From Clostridium pasteurianum BC1 (GTDB lineage: Bacteria; Bacillota; Clostridia; Clostridiales; Clostridiaceae), in assembly GCF_000389635.1 (NCBI RefSeq), contig NC_021182.1, forward strand, positions 4,691,925 through 4,755,924: a stretch of DNA of 64,000 bases, read 5' to 3'. Positions 26,386 to 34,527 of this stretch are shown here, one piece after another. The position numbers and the translations under genes are program-made. Numbering within the stretch: the first letter of the stretch is position 1; each line of letters begins with the position of its first letter. Below the pieces are notes generated by a model that worked only from the letters and a program-made list of their open reading frames with translations, did no database searches and was not told the DNA's origin.

Positions 26386-26520
26386 TTTTATCCGATGACT
26401 ACCATCCGTAATACTCCCAACGCACTCTGTGAAAGCGATTCACACAAAATCTAAGATTTTGGTTCTCTGCTTTTCTATCAAAGTGGGAGATAACGGCTGC
26501 TACGTCCCTGGATAACGATT
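26386..26520 (-). repeat. Family-1 modular hairpin repeat, copy C
   Basis: On the minus strand it reads TTATCCAGGGACGTAGCAGCCG, the inner AGAAAAGCAGAGAACC module, and AGTCATCGGATAA. Outer arms read TCTCCCA opposite TGGGAGT, where copy B has TCTCCACC opposite GGTGGAG, again compensatory. Hairpin I is replaced by different hairpins at 26541-26613. Confidence 0.82.
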
Positions 26521-26540
26521 TACCCTAAAGGACAACGATT

Positions 26541-26613
26541 TCTAAGTATCGAAAATACCGATACTAAGAACTCTGTTAGTAAGTTTCAGCTGGAGAAAAA
26601 ACTCACCTGAAAC
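26541..26613 (+). repeat. Two further hairpins adjoining family-1 copy C
   Basis: CTAAGTATCG / CGATACTAAG (about 26542-26567) and GTTTCAG...CTGAAAC (26583-26613), each followed by AAGAACTCTGTT. The same AGAACTC tail follows the perfect hairpin at 14804-14853, so these appear to be related units with different stems. Confidence 0.5.
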
Positions 26614-26621
26614 AAAGAACT

Positions 26622-26710
26622 CTGTTTATGTAAAATATAACTATTTCAAAGATCAGGCTTATGCCTATGGAATAGATAATTATAAAATAGGAACAAATAC
26701 AAGTCTTTGA
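26622..26710 (+). pseudogene. Unidentified gene remnant
   Basis: An open stretch ending YFKDQAYAYGIDNYKIGTN and a TGA at 26708. Composition is protein-like, but there is no start codon or ribosome binding site. It may be the 3' end of a gene lost together with the ATPase remnant. Confidence 0.25.
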
Positions 26711-26736
26711 AAATATAAGACTTTGTACTTGTTCCT
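26689..26736 (-). terminator. Terminator of the aro operon
   Basis: Arms of about 19 bp (AGGAACAAATACAAGTCTT with AAGACTTTGTACTTGTTCCT) followed on the minus strand by ATTTTATAATT, 48 nt after the BusR-like gene. Confidence 0.7.
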
Positions 26737-26783
26737 TATATGTACATCTTGATATAAGCAATCAGGTATTAGGAAATTAGATG

Positions 26784-27422
26784 CTATTCCTCATAAAGAA
26801 ATTGCTTAGTTCTGTAATAGGTACTCTCATCTCCTATAAAAATAAATACATCATTTTCCAAGAACACAGTATAGGGGCCTGGTGAAAGTATCAGCTTTCC
26901 ATTTCTTCTTATAGCTATTATGGTTGCCCCTGTATTTTGCCAGAACTTTACTTCCGATATAGCTTTTCCTACTATATGCAGTCCCTCATATATTTCAAAC
27001 TCAAAAGGTACAAAAGGATTGCTCTTGTTAAATCGATTGGAATAATCGATTAATTCATTTATAACATTATCCATACTTTTTTCTATCTGATTTTTCTTAG
27101 TCATTAAATCTGTAATTTCTCTTTTTAATGAAGTTAGTGAATCTATATCTTTAAATTTGTCAATAAATTTCAGAGAATTATCTACAGATTCTACTATTAT
27201 TCCACTGCCCTTTGTAACTTTTACTATTCCCATATCACTTAGAAGAATAGTTGCTCTTCTTATGGTTTCAGGAGATACATTGTATTTACTTGCCAGGGAA
27301 GACCTTCCATATAGTTTATCCCCTACAGCAAAATCTCCAGCTACTATTCTATTTGCAATATCAATTGCTATTTTTTGATAAACAGGTTTTATAATTGATT
27401 CGCTTGACATTTTATCTTTCAT
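26784..27422 (-). CDS. BusR-like GntR regulator with RCK_C (TrkA_C) effector domain
   Basis: A 212-residue protein with an N-terminal GntR winged helix (about 12-76: YQKIAIDIANRIVAGDFAVGDKLYGRSSLASKYNVSPETIRRATILLSDMG), a helical coiled-coil segment (about 95-130) and a C-terminal RCK_C domain (about 140-210: GLHIVGKAISEVKFWQNTGATIIAIRRNGKLILSPGPYTVFLENDVFIFIG). This is the BusR architecture: in Lactococcus and Streptococcus, c-di-AMP binding to RCK_C makes it repress betaine import. Its start overlaps aroQ by 11 nt; MSSESII at 27410 is an alternative start. A matching operator lies at the opuC promoter 1 kb away. Being last in the aro operon is odd for an osmotic regulator. Confidence 0.85.
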   Translation of the reverse strand: MKDKMSSESIIKPVYQKIAIDIANRIVAGDFAVGDKLYGRSSLASKYNVSPETIRRATILLSDMGIVKVTKGSGIIVESVDNSLKFIDKFKDIDSLTSLKREITDLMTKKNQIEKSMDNVINELIDYSNRFNKSNPFVPFEFEIYEGLHIVGKAISEVKFWQNTGATIIAIRRNGKLILSPGPYTVFLENDVFIFIGDESTYYRTKQFLYEE

Positions 27423-27846
27423 CTTCCTTTAATAATGCCATTATAGCCATTATGTATCCATAAAAGCCAAAACCGCAAATTTGTCCAATACAAGCTGGTG
27501 CTGTAACAGATTTTCTTCTGAATTCTTCTCTTGAATGTATATTACTTATATGTACTTCTACAGTTTTGATGGAAACAGCTTTCAATGCATCATAAATAGC
27601 TATACTGTAATGAGTATATGCGCCAGGATTTATTACAATTCCATCATACTTTTCATAAGCCTCCTGTATATAACCAATTATTTCTCCCTCAATATTACTC
27701 TGTAAAATTTCAACTTCTACTCCTAATATTTTAGCTTCACTTTTTACATAATCACACAAATCTTTATAATTTTTAGTTCCATAAATATTTTTTTCTCTAA
27801 TTCCTAAAAAATTAATATTAGGTCCGTTAATCATTAATATTTTCAC
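27412..27846 (-). CDS. aroQ: 3-dehydroquinate dehydratase, type II
   Basis: A 144-residue type II dehydroquinase, third step of the shikimate pathway (3-dehydroquinate to 3-dehydroshikimate). Key features are MINGPNINFLGIREKNIYG with the lid Arg and catalytic Tyr, INPGAYTHYSIAI, and VEVHISNIHSREEFRRKS with the catalytic His. Length is standard for the dodecameric enzyme. It follows aroK by about 145 nt and is translationally linked to the BusR-like gene downstream. Confidence 0.96.
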   Translation of the reverse strand: MKILMINGPNINFLGIREKNIYGTKNYKDLCDYVKSEAKILGVEVEILQSNIEGEIIGYIQEAYEKYDGIVINPGAYTHYSIAIYDALKAVSIKTVEVHISNIHSREEFRRKSVTAPACIGQICGFGFYGYIMAIMALLKEDER

Positions 27847-27991
27847 AAATATACGCTTCCTTTTTAATTTATTTTTATATCAACTAAATTTTATTCAGTA
27901 AAATTTTATTTGTTTTCAATTAAGAAGACACTATATTTAATTATCAACACCCTTAATTCTTTTATGAAGAAATTAATAAATAGACTAAATG

Positions 27992-28498
27992 CTAAAGATT
28001 TTCTCTTATTATATCCGATATCTTATCTATAACTACTTTCAAATTTTTATCATTTATAACTTCATAATCACTATATTCTTTATACAATTTGTATCTTTCA
28101 TTATACAATTTATGCAAATTATCTTTAGACTTATTTAAAAGAGGACGATTAGCTGTATCCACATCCTTTATTATATCTTCTACTGATCTATTTATAAATA
28201 CTATTAAGCCATTTCTTTTTAAAAGTTCCATATTATAAGGAGATTTTATAACTCCACCGCCTGTAGAAATAACTACCGCGTCTTTGCTGCTGATATCCTT
28301 TACTGCCTCTGTCTCAAGCTTTCTAAAATGTTTCTCTCCATTTTTAAATATATCAGATATAATTTTTCCTTCTTTTTTTTCTATGTATTCATCAGTATCA
28401 TATAATTCAAGTCCGTAAAGTCTTGATATAGCTTTAGCTATAGTTGTTTTTCCAGAGCCCGGCATACCTATTAATACTATATTTTTTCGTAAATTCAT
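27992..28498 (-). CDS. aroK: Shikimate kinase
   Basis: A 168-residue P-loop kinase that phosphorylates shikimate at the 3-position with ATP. Walker A GMPGSGKTT is at 11-19, the shikimate-binding Asp in YDTDEYIE, the conserved Arg in EKHFRKLE, GGG in VISTGGGVI, and the lid Arg in TANRPLL. The start MNLRKN is chosen because GGGTG lies about 10 nt upstream. It sits between the chorismate mutase/AroE fusion and aroQ. Confidence 0.94.
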   Translation of the reverse strand: MNLRKNIVLIGMPGSGKTTIAKAISRLYGLELYDTDEYIEKKEGKIISDIFKNGEKHFRKLETEAVKDISSKDAVVISTGGGVIKSPYNMELLKRNGLIVFINRSVEDIIKDVDTANRPLLNKSKDNLHKLYNERYKLYKEYSDYEVINDKNLKVVIDKISDIIRENL

Positions 28499-28669
28499 AC
28501 CAACATAACACCCTTTACTAATGCAAATTCTCAATTCCTTATAAATTTTATACTTTTAGAATTGATAAATCATTATTATAGATACAATATAATTCTTGAT
28601 TTTTTAAAACTGTGTTTACAGAAAGCATACTGTAGTAAACAAATATACTTCTCAAATATATAATTATTT

Positions 28670-29833
28670 TTATAAAAGTTCTTGGTATATTTTATCCACT
28701 ATATTTTCATCAATAGTACTATCATTCCACAGTTCCTCAGCAGCTATGGCTTGCCCAACCAGCATATATAGCCCATTAACTGCTTTTATCCCCTTTTCTT
28801 TAGCATACTTTAAAAATAAAGTTTCCTTTGGATTATATATTAAATCAACAGCTGAAGAAAATTTACCTATGCAATTCTCATCTACAGGAGAAATTTCTGT
28901 TTTGGGATACATTCCACAAGGTGTACAATTTACAATTACATCACCTTGTTCCAACGCTTTAAGTTCATCATAATCAATTATTTTTGTACCCTTAAAGTTT
29001 TCTGCTGCCTTTTTTTTATCTCGACTTACCAGTAGTATATCTTTAGCATTGTTGTCTATAAAATATTGTATAACTGCCTTTGCAGCACCGCCAGCACCTA
29101 AAACTACAATTTTTTTATTTTTTACTGGTATATTATTTTTTTCAAGCATTTTGCCAAAACCATGATAATCTGTATTATGCCCAATAACTTTGCCATTTTT
29201 AAAGCATATAGTATTAACAGCTCCTATTTTATCTGCTTCCACGGATATTTCATCTAAATATTTTATAATATCCACTTTATAGGGTATAGTAACATTCAAA
29301 CCCTTTACTCCATTTGCTATTAAAGCTTTGAAATTTACTTCCAGTTTTTTCTTTTCTATTTCAAATAATTCATAAACAGCGTTCATTCCCAATATTTTAT
29401 AAAGCTTTGAATGTATAGCTGGAGATATGCTGTGCCCTAATTTTTCTCCTATAAGTCCAAATAAGGTACTTTTAGTTTGAGTTTTGTCAGCTTCAATCTT
29501 TACATTATCCTCAATCTTAGGTTCAAAATTTTCTATGTTACTTTGTTTTCCTATATTCTTATCATCAGGCATATTATGTGCTTCAAGATTCCTACTTATA
29601 GACATTACTGACTTAAAAAAATCTTCTACAGCATTACTAAATTCTTTATTTTTTAAAATTCTTATATTTTTTTCTATAACCTGTTTTTCTCTTTCAGCAT
29701 TTAAAATTGGTATAGAATTTTTAATTTTATATTTCGCTACATCTAAAACAGCTTCCATCCTCTTTTCAAAAAGAGCCACCAGTTGTTTATCTATAGTATC
29801 AATTTCTTCACGAAGTTCTTCTAAATCTTTCAC
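28670..29833 (-). CDS. Chorismate mutase-shikimate dehydrogenase fusion
   Basis: A 387-residue bifunctional protein. Residues about 1-85 are an AroQ-class chorismate mutase (LEELREEIDTIDKQLVALFEKRMEAVLDVAKYK), a charged linker spans about 86-120, and the rest is AroE (LFGLIGEKLGHSISPAIHS; GLNVTIPYK with catalytic Lys; NTDYHGFG; the NADP motif VLGAGGAAKAV). It joins the fourth step and the first post-chorismate step toward Phe/Tyr on one chain. The start is taken as GTG 12 nt after GGAGG. C. acetobutylicum, as I recall, has the same fusion in an identically ordered operon. A family-1 repeat lies just upstream of its ribosome binding site. Confidence 0.93.
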   Translation of the reverse strand: MKDLEELREEIDTIDKQLVALFEKRMEAVLDVAKYKIKNSIPILNAEREKQVIEKNIRILKNKEFSNAVEDFFKSVMSISRNLEAHNMPDDKNIGKQSNIENFEPKIEDNVKIEADKTQTKSTLFGLIGEKLGHSISPAIHSKLYKILGMNAVYELFEIEKKKLEVNFKALIANGVKGLNVTIPYKVDIIKYLDEISVEADKIGAVNTICFKNGKVIGHNTDYHGFGKMLEKNNIPVKNKKIVVLGAGGAAKAVIQYFIDNNAKDILLVSRDKKKAAENFKGTKIIDYDELKALEQGDVIVNCTPCGMYPKTEISPVDENCIGKFSSAVDLIYNPKETLFLKYAKEKGIKAVNGLYMLVGQAIAAEELWNDSTIDENIVDKIYQELL

Positions 29834-29860
29834 AGAAAACTGCCACCTCCTTATTAATAT

Positions 29861-29985
29861 CAATGAATCTTACTTGGTGGGAGTTTGTACTCCCACCAAG
29901 TTTAGATGAATTATCCAGGGACGTGTCGCTGTTATCTCCAACTTTTTAGAAGGTGGAGCGTTACAGCGACTAGTCATCGGATAAA
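29861..29985 (+). repeat. Family-1 modular hairpin repeat, copy D (inner module absent)
   Basis: Hairpin I stem is TTGGTGGGAG / CTCCCACCAA. Hairpin II keeps GTCGCTG opposite CAGCGAC but lacks the AGAAAAGCAGAGAACC and AAAATTTTAATTTT inner module. It lies inside the aro operon, between aroC and the chorismate mutase/aroE gene, in antisense orientation to transcription. Confidence 0.85.
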
Positions 29986-30240
29986 ATAATTATCCCGTAA
30001 ATCTGTCTATTTTAATACTTATTCAATGAATAATACTACATAATACAATTCTAATGATCACTATAATAAGAACATGTCATATTTCATTTATGATAATTTA
30101 CCTTTATACATATAAATTTAAATCACCTTAAACTAAATAACAAGTCAAATTCAATAAAATAACTATATAAGACATAATGAAAATTTTATCTCCTATAAGA
30201 TTATATATTAAACTGACTAGTTATTGTTGTAATAATTCTA

Positions 30241-31323
30241 TTATTTAATATCATACATCAAATCTAATATGGCAATTGCCGCTGCTGCTTCTACCACAGG
30301 TACAGCTCTTTGAACAATACAAGGATCATGACGACCTGTTATTTCAAGCTCTGCATTTTCATGCTTTTCTATATCAATAGTATGTTGAAGTCTAGCTATA
30401 GATGCTGTAGGCTTAAAAGCCGTTCTAAATACAATAGGCATACCATTTGTTATACCACCTAGTATTCCACCATTATTGTTAGTACGAGTTTTCACCTGAT
30501 CATTCTCTATATAATACTCATCATTAGCCTCTGAACCCCTAAGTTTAGTTATATCAAAACCTTCTCCAAACTCTATTCCCTTTACCGCTGGAATAGAAAA
30601 AATCATATGAGACAAATGAGCTTCTACGGAATAAAAAAACGGGGAGCCAATGCCTACTGGTAAGTTCAAAACTGCTGTTTCAACTACTCCACCCACAGAA
30701 TCTAGTTCTCCTTTAGCATCTATTATCAGCTTCCTCATTTCTACGCCTTTTTCTTTGTTGATTGTAGGAAATTCTTCTTTTAATAAACCCGATAACAGAG
30801 AATCTTCTATATTCACTTTGTGAAAAGAATCATCTTCAACATTAGCAATACTTTTTATATGACTGCCAATAAGTATTCCCTTTTCAGCTAAAATTTGCTT
30901 AGCTACAGCTCCTGCAAACACAAGTGGTGCAGTAATTCTACCAGAAAAATGTCCACCACCCCTATAATCATTAAAACCCTTGTATCTTATATTTCCAGTA
31001 TAATCTGCATGTCCCGGACGCATAAGACTCTTTAGTTTACTGTAATCCTTAGAATGCTGATCTGAATTTCTTATTATAGCACATAATGGTGAACCGGTAG
31101 TTTTATTATTAAAATAACCGGAAAGAATTTCAAACTGGTCTGCTTCCTTTCTGGCAGTAGAAAGCTTATTTTTACCAGGCATTCTTCTTTCCATTTCTCT
31201 CTTTATGTAATCTATATTCAGTTCAATTCCTGGCAAAAGTCCATCTATAGTAATTCCTATAGCATTTCCATGGGATTCTCCAAAAATTGAAAGTTTAATA
31301 TTTTTACCCCACACTCCACTCAT
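30241..31323 (-). CDS. aroC: Chorismate synthase
   Basis: A 360-residue FMN-dependent lyase that makes chorismate from EPSP. Signatures are GESHGNAIGITIDGLLPG near the N-terminus, RPGHADYTGNIRYKGFNDYRGGGHFSGR, and the C-terminal GRHDPCIVQRAVPVVEA. The start MSGVWGK is 8 nt from GGAGG; an ATG two codons earlier is too close. It overlaps aroA by 20 nt. A gap of about 400 nt with a repeat follows before the next aro gene. Confidence 0.96.
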   Translation of the reverse strand: MSGVWGKNIKLSIFGESHGNAIGITIDGLLPGIELNIDYIKREMERRMPGKNKLSTARKEADQFEILSGYFNNKTTGSPLCAIIRNSDQHSKDYSKLKSLMRPGHADYTGNIRYKGFNDYRGGGHFSGRITAPLVFAGAVAKQILAEKGILIGSHIKSIANVEDDSFHKVNIEDSLLSGLLKEEFPTINKEKGVEMRKLIIDAKGELDSVGGVVETAVLNLPVGIGSPFFYSVEAHLSHMIFSIPAVKGIEFGEGFDITKLRGSEANDEYYIENDQVKTRTNNNGGILGGITNGMPIVFRTAFKPTASIARLQHTIDIEKHENAELEITGRHDPCIVQRAVPVVEAAAAIAILDLMYDIK

Positions 31324-32596
31324 GGACATTTCCTCCTAGCTTCTTAAAGTCCTCCCAAAAGGTAGGATAAGATTTTTTTACACATCCACTGTCTTTTATA
31401 GTAACCTCATCTTTACATCTTATAGAAGCTACTGCAAGGGCCATGGCAATTCTATGATCATTCCAGCTGTCCACTTCCCCGCCTGTAAGCTCTTTTTTCC
31501 CTCTTATTATAAGACCATCTTCTTTTTCTTCTAAATCTGCACCTAATTTGTTTAATTCTGTAGTTATGGCAGTTAATCTGTCTGACTCTTTTATTCTAAG
31601 TCTACCTGCATTAATAACCTCTGTAGTGCCTTCGCTTAAAGCCGCTAAAACTGCTAGTACCGGTATTATATCAGGACATTGAGATGCATCTATAACTGTA
31701 GAACTTGTATTTGTTGTTTCTGCATATATTTTATCACTAGTAATGTTTAGTGCTCCATTCATTCTCTTTATTATATCTAATACTTCTTTGTCACCTTGCT
31801 TAGAGTCAGGATTTAAATCAAGACAATCTATTTCTCCGCCTATCATACCTGCCACAAGCCAAAAGGCCGCCTGTGAAAAGTCCCCTTCAACTCTATAGTC
31901 CATACTTTTATATTGCTGATTTCCCTTTATTAAAAATTCTTTATAATCCTTATTTATTACTTCTACCGAAAATCTATTTAATATGTCCATAGTTAGATCC
32001 AAATATCCCTTTGATTCAAGCTTCTTATTAATTATAATTTTAGAATCACCCTGAAGTAATGGCAAAGTAAACATAAGTCCCGTTATAAACTGAGAGCTTA
32101 CATCTCCGTCTATAGTAAATTCTCCAGACTGAATTTTACCCTGTACCTTCAAGGGAAGCTTTCCATTTTCATTGGAATACTTTATACCTTGTTTATCAAA
32201 AATTTCATAATACTGATTCAGAGGACGGGAAACTAATTTCCCCCTTCCTGTAAATACAACATCATTTTCTTCAGCTAAACATATAGGTATAAAAAATCTT
32301 AGAGATGAACCCGATTCTGAACAGTCTATTTCTTTCTTCAATAATTTTAACTCAGTACTTCCATCTATTATCAAAGTATAAATATTATTTTCTTCTTCTT
32401 TTTTTTCTATAGTTACACCTAGTGCCTCCATAGCATTACAAGTAGTTAATATATCCTCTGAAAACATAACGTTTTCTACTACACTCTTACCTTTAGAAAG
32501 TCCTGCTGCAATTATAGCTCTATGACTTAAGCTCTTAGATGGTGGAATTGTTACCTTGCCTTTTAATTTTGATGGAGTTATCTTAACGTAATTCAT
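31304..32596 (-). CDS. aroA: EPSP synthase (3-phosphoshikimate 1-carboxyvinyltransferase)
   Basis: A 430-residue enzyme condensing shikimate-3-phosphate with PEP. The two-domain fold shows PPSKSLSHRAIIAAGLSKG, ESGSSLRFFIPICLAEE and RLRIKESDRL with DSWNDHRIAMALA. Length is typical. It lies 16 nt after aroB and overlaps aroC, consistent with one operon. Confidence 0.96.
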   Translation of the reverse strand: MNYVKITPSKLKGKVTIPPSKSLSHRAIIAAGLSKGKSVVENVMFSEDILTTCNAMEALGVTIEKKEEENNIYTLIIDGSTELKLLKKEIDCSESGSSLRFFIPICLAEENDVVFTGRGKLVSRPLNQYYEIFDKQGIKYSNENGKLPLKVQGKIQSGEFTIDGDVSSQFITGLMFTLPLLQGDSKIIINKKLESKGYLDLTMDILNRFSVEVINKDYKEFLIKGNQQYKSMDYRVEGDFSQAAFWLVAGMIGGEIDCLDLNPDSKQGDKEVLDIIKRMNGALNITSDKIYAETTNTSSTVIDASQCPDIIPVLAVLAALSEGTTEVINAGRLRIKESDRLTAITTELNKLGADLEEKEDGLIIRGKKELTGGEVDSWNDHRIAMALAVASIRCKDEVTIKDSGCVKKSYPTFWEDFKKLGGNVHEWSVG

Positions 32597-32612
32597 AGCC
32601 TATCCACTTCTC

Positions 32613-33674
32613 CTAAATATAATTTTCCATAAGTTTGCTATCTATATTTTTAATAAAAGCTTCACCTAGTTTATTTAATAAAATAATATTAATTCTGTCT
32701 CTATCATTTTTCTTGTCCATAGATATAGTTTCTAATACTTTACACTTATCTAAAGCTTCGATTTCAAAAGGCAAACTATATTTAATTAATATCTTCTTTA
32801 ATAAATCTGCAGTTCCCTTTTCAGTTATACCCATAGCTTCGCTCTTTTCAGTAATTTTATACATACCAATAGCCACAGCTTCTCCATGAGTATATCTTTC
32901 ATAATTAAAATATTTTTCAATAGCATGACCTATAGTATGCCCAAAATTCAGCATCATTCTGTCACCTTTATCTTTTTCGTCCTTTTCCACTACTTCCTTT
33001 TTTATATTACAGCATTTATAAATTATCTCATCTATATTGTTTAAAAGTTCTTCATCATCATTAAAGCTAAGCAGCGTATCAAATAAAGCCCTATCCTTGA
33101 TAGCACCATACTTTATAACTTCGCCCATGCCATCATGAAGAAATTTTTTATCTAAGGTTTTTAACACATTGGGATCAATAAATACCGCTTCAGGATGATA
33201 GAAATTTCCTATTAAATTTTTACCTCTCGGAAGATCTACAGCTACCTTACCCCCTATACTGCTGTCTATTTGAGCCAATAGAGATGTAGGAATCTGAACA
33301 AAAGGTATTCCTCTTAATGTAGTTGCAGCTGCAAATCCAGTCAAATCTCCCACTACCCCTCCACCAAGGGCTATTATAAGATCTCCTCTAGTCATTTCGA
33401 AACCTAGAAGATCATCATAAAGCTTTAGTAGTACATTAATTGATTTACTCTTTTCTCCAGCTTCTACAACAAAGGTCTTTACATTATAATTTTCCTCTTT
33501 TAAAGCTTCTTCAAGCTTTTGTCCATAGAAACTATTAACATTAGAATCTGTTACTACAGCAATTTTCTTGCCACTATATATTTTCTTTATTTCTTTCCCA
33601 ATGGAGTCCATTAATCCCTTTTCTATATGAATGGGATAAGTTTTATGCGAAAGCTTTATCATAATATCACTCAT
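32613..33674 (-). CDS. aroB: 3-dehydroquinate synthase
   Basis: A 353-residue NAD- and metal-dependent cyclase converting DAHP to 3-dehydroquinate. Motifs are VVEAGEKSKS, LGGGVVGDLTGFAAATTLRGIPFVQIPTSLLAQIDSSIGGK, and the metal-binding NFGHTIGHAIE with HGEAV. The start MSDIMIK overlaps the tyrA stop (ATGAGTGA); AAAGGAGG lies 13 nt upstream, a somewhat long spacing. Eleven extra in-frame codons upstream are not favoured. Confidence 0.95.
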   Translation of the reverse strand: MSDIMIKLSHKTYPIHIEKGLMDSIGKEIKKIYSGKKIAVVTDSNVNSFYGQKLEEALKEENYNVKTFVVEAGEKSKSINVLLKLYDDLLGFEMTRGDLIIALGGGVVGDLTGFAAATTLRGIPFVQIPTSLLAQIDSSIGGKVAVDLPRGKNLIGNFYHPEAVFIDPNVLKTLDKKFLHDGMGEVIKYGAIKDRALFDTLLSFNDDEELLNNIDEIIYKCCNIKKEVVEKDEKDKGDRMMLNFGHTIGHAIEKYFNYERYTHGEAVAIGMYKITEKSEAMGITEKGTADLLKKILIKYSLPFEIEALDKCKVLETISMDKKNDRDRINIILLNKLGEAFIKNIDSKLMENYI

Positions 33675-34527
33675 TGCTGTTAAGTTTCCTCCTTTTTGAA
33701 CCTGCATTATTGAATATCTCTTTCATTGAAGACACATCTTCATTTTCAATAGCTTTTTTCATAACAGCTAAATTGTTTTCAAACTCCTCCAGTTCAGCTA
33801 TTATATTATCTTTATTGGAAATAAATAATTCTGACCATAAATCAGGATTAATTAATGCTACTCTTGTTGCATCTCTAAAGCTTCCCCCTATAAAGAAGCC
33901 CCTTTGTTCATCAAAATTATCACAATTCATTAAAGCCACAGCAATTATATGTGGTATAGCACTGGTATAGGCTATAATTTTGTCATGCACTTTAGCATCT
34001 ATTAAAACCACATTTTTGCAGCCTATATTTTTAGCAATTTCTTCTATTAACTTGATATTTTCTTTTTCATTTTTCTCTGTTGGTGTTATTATGTAATTTG
34101 CATTTTTAAAAATGTCCTTAGAGGCAAAGGCAAGTCCCTTTGACTCTCTTCCTGCCATTGGATGTCCTCCAATAAAATCAACATAATCTGGTATAAGGGC
34201 TGATACCTCTTTTACTATACTTTCCTTAATACCAGAGGTGTCAGTAATAACTGCACCCCTTTTGAAATCATTCTTATGCTTTTTAATAAATTCTATTGCT
34301 GCCTCCGGGTATAGAGATACTATAACTATATCTGATTTACTTAGAGGTACTGAAGCATCTTCATATCCCTTATCTATAATTCCTAAAGCTTCTGCAGCTT
34401 TAATTGCCTTTAAATCAATATCAATTCCCCATAAATTATTAGGCTTTAGCTCCTTAAGGGCCATAGCATAAGATCCACCAATTAATCCAAGTCCAACAAC
34501 GGTAATATTAAATTCCAAGCTTATCAA
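33667..34527 (-). CDS. tyrA: Prephenate dehydrogenase
   Basis: A 286-residue enzyme for oxidative decarboxylation of prephenate toward tyrosine. N-terminal Rossmann motif is GLGLIGGSYA, then DTSGIKES, GGHPMAGRESKG and the helical dimer region (GGSFRDATRVA). There is no ACT domain, so allosteric Tyr control would have to come from elsewhere, perhaps the attenuator. The start appears to be TTG with GGAG 8 nt upstream; it overlaps aroF by 20 nt. Confidence 0.94.
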   Translation of the reverse strand: MISLEFNITVVGLGLIGGSYAMALKELKPNNLWGIDIDLKAIKAAEALGIIDKGYEDASVPLSKSDIVIVSLYPEAAIEFIKKHKNDFKRGAVITDTSGIKESIVKEVSALIPDYVDFIGGHPMAGRESKGLAFASKDIFKNANYIITPTEKNEKENIKLIEEIAKNIGCKNVVLIDAKVHDKIIAYTSAIPHIIAVALMNCDNFDEQRGFFIGGSFRDATRVALINPDLWSELFISNKDNIIAELEEFENNLAVMKKAIENEDVSSMKEIFNNAGSKRRKLNSNE

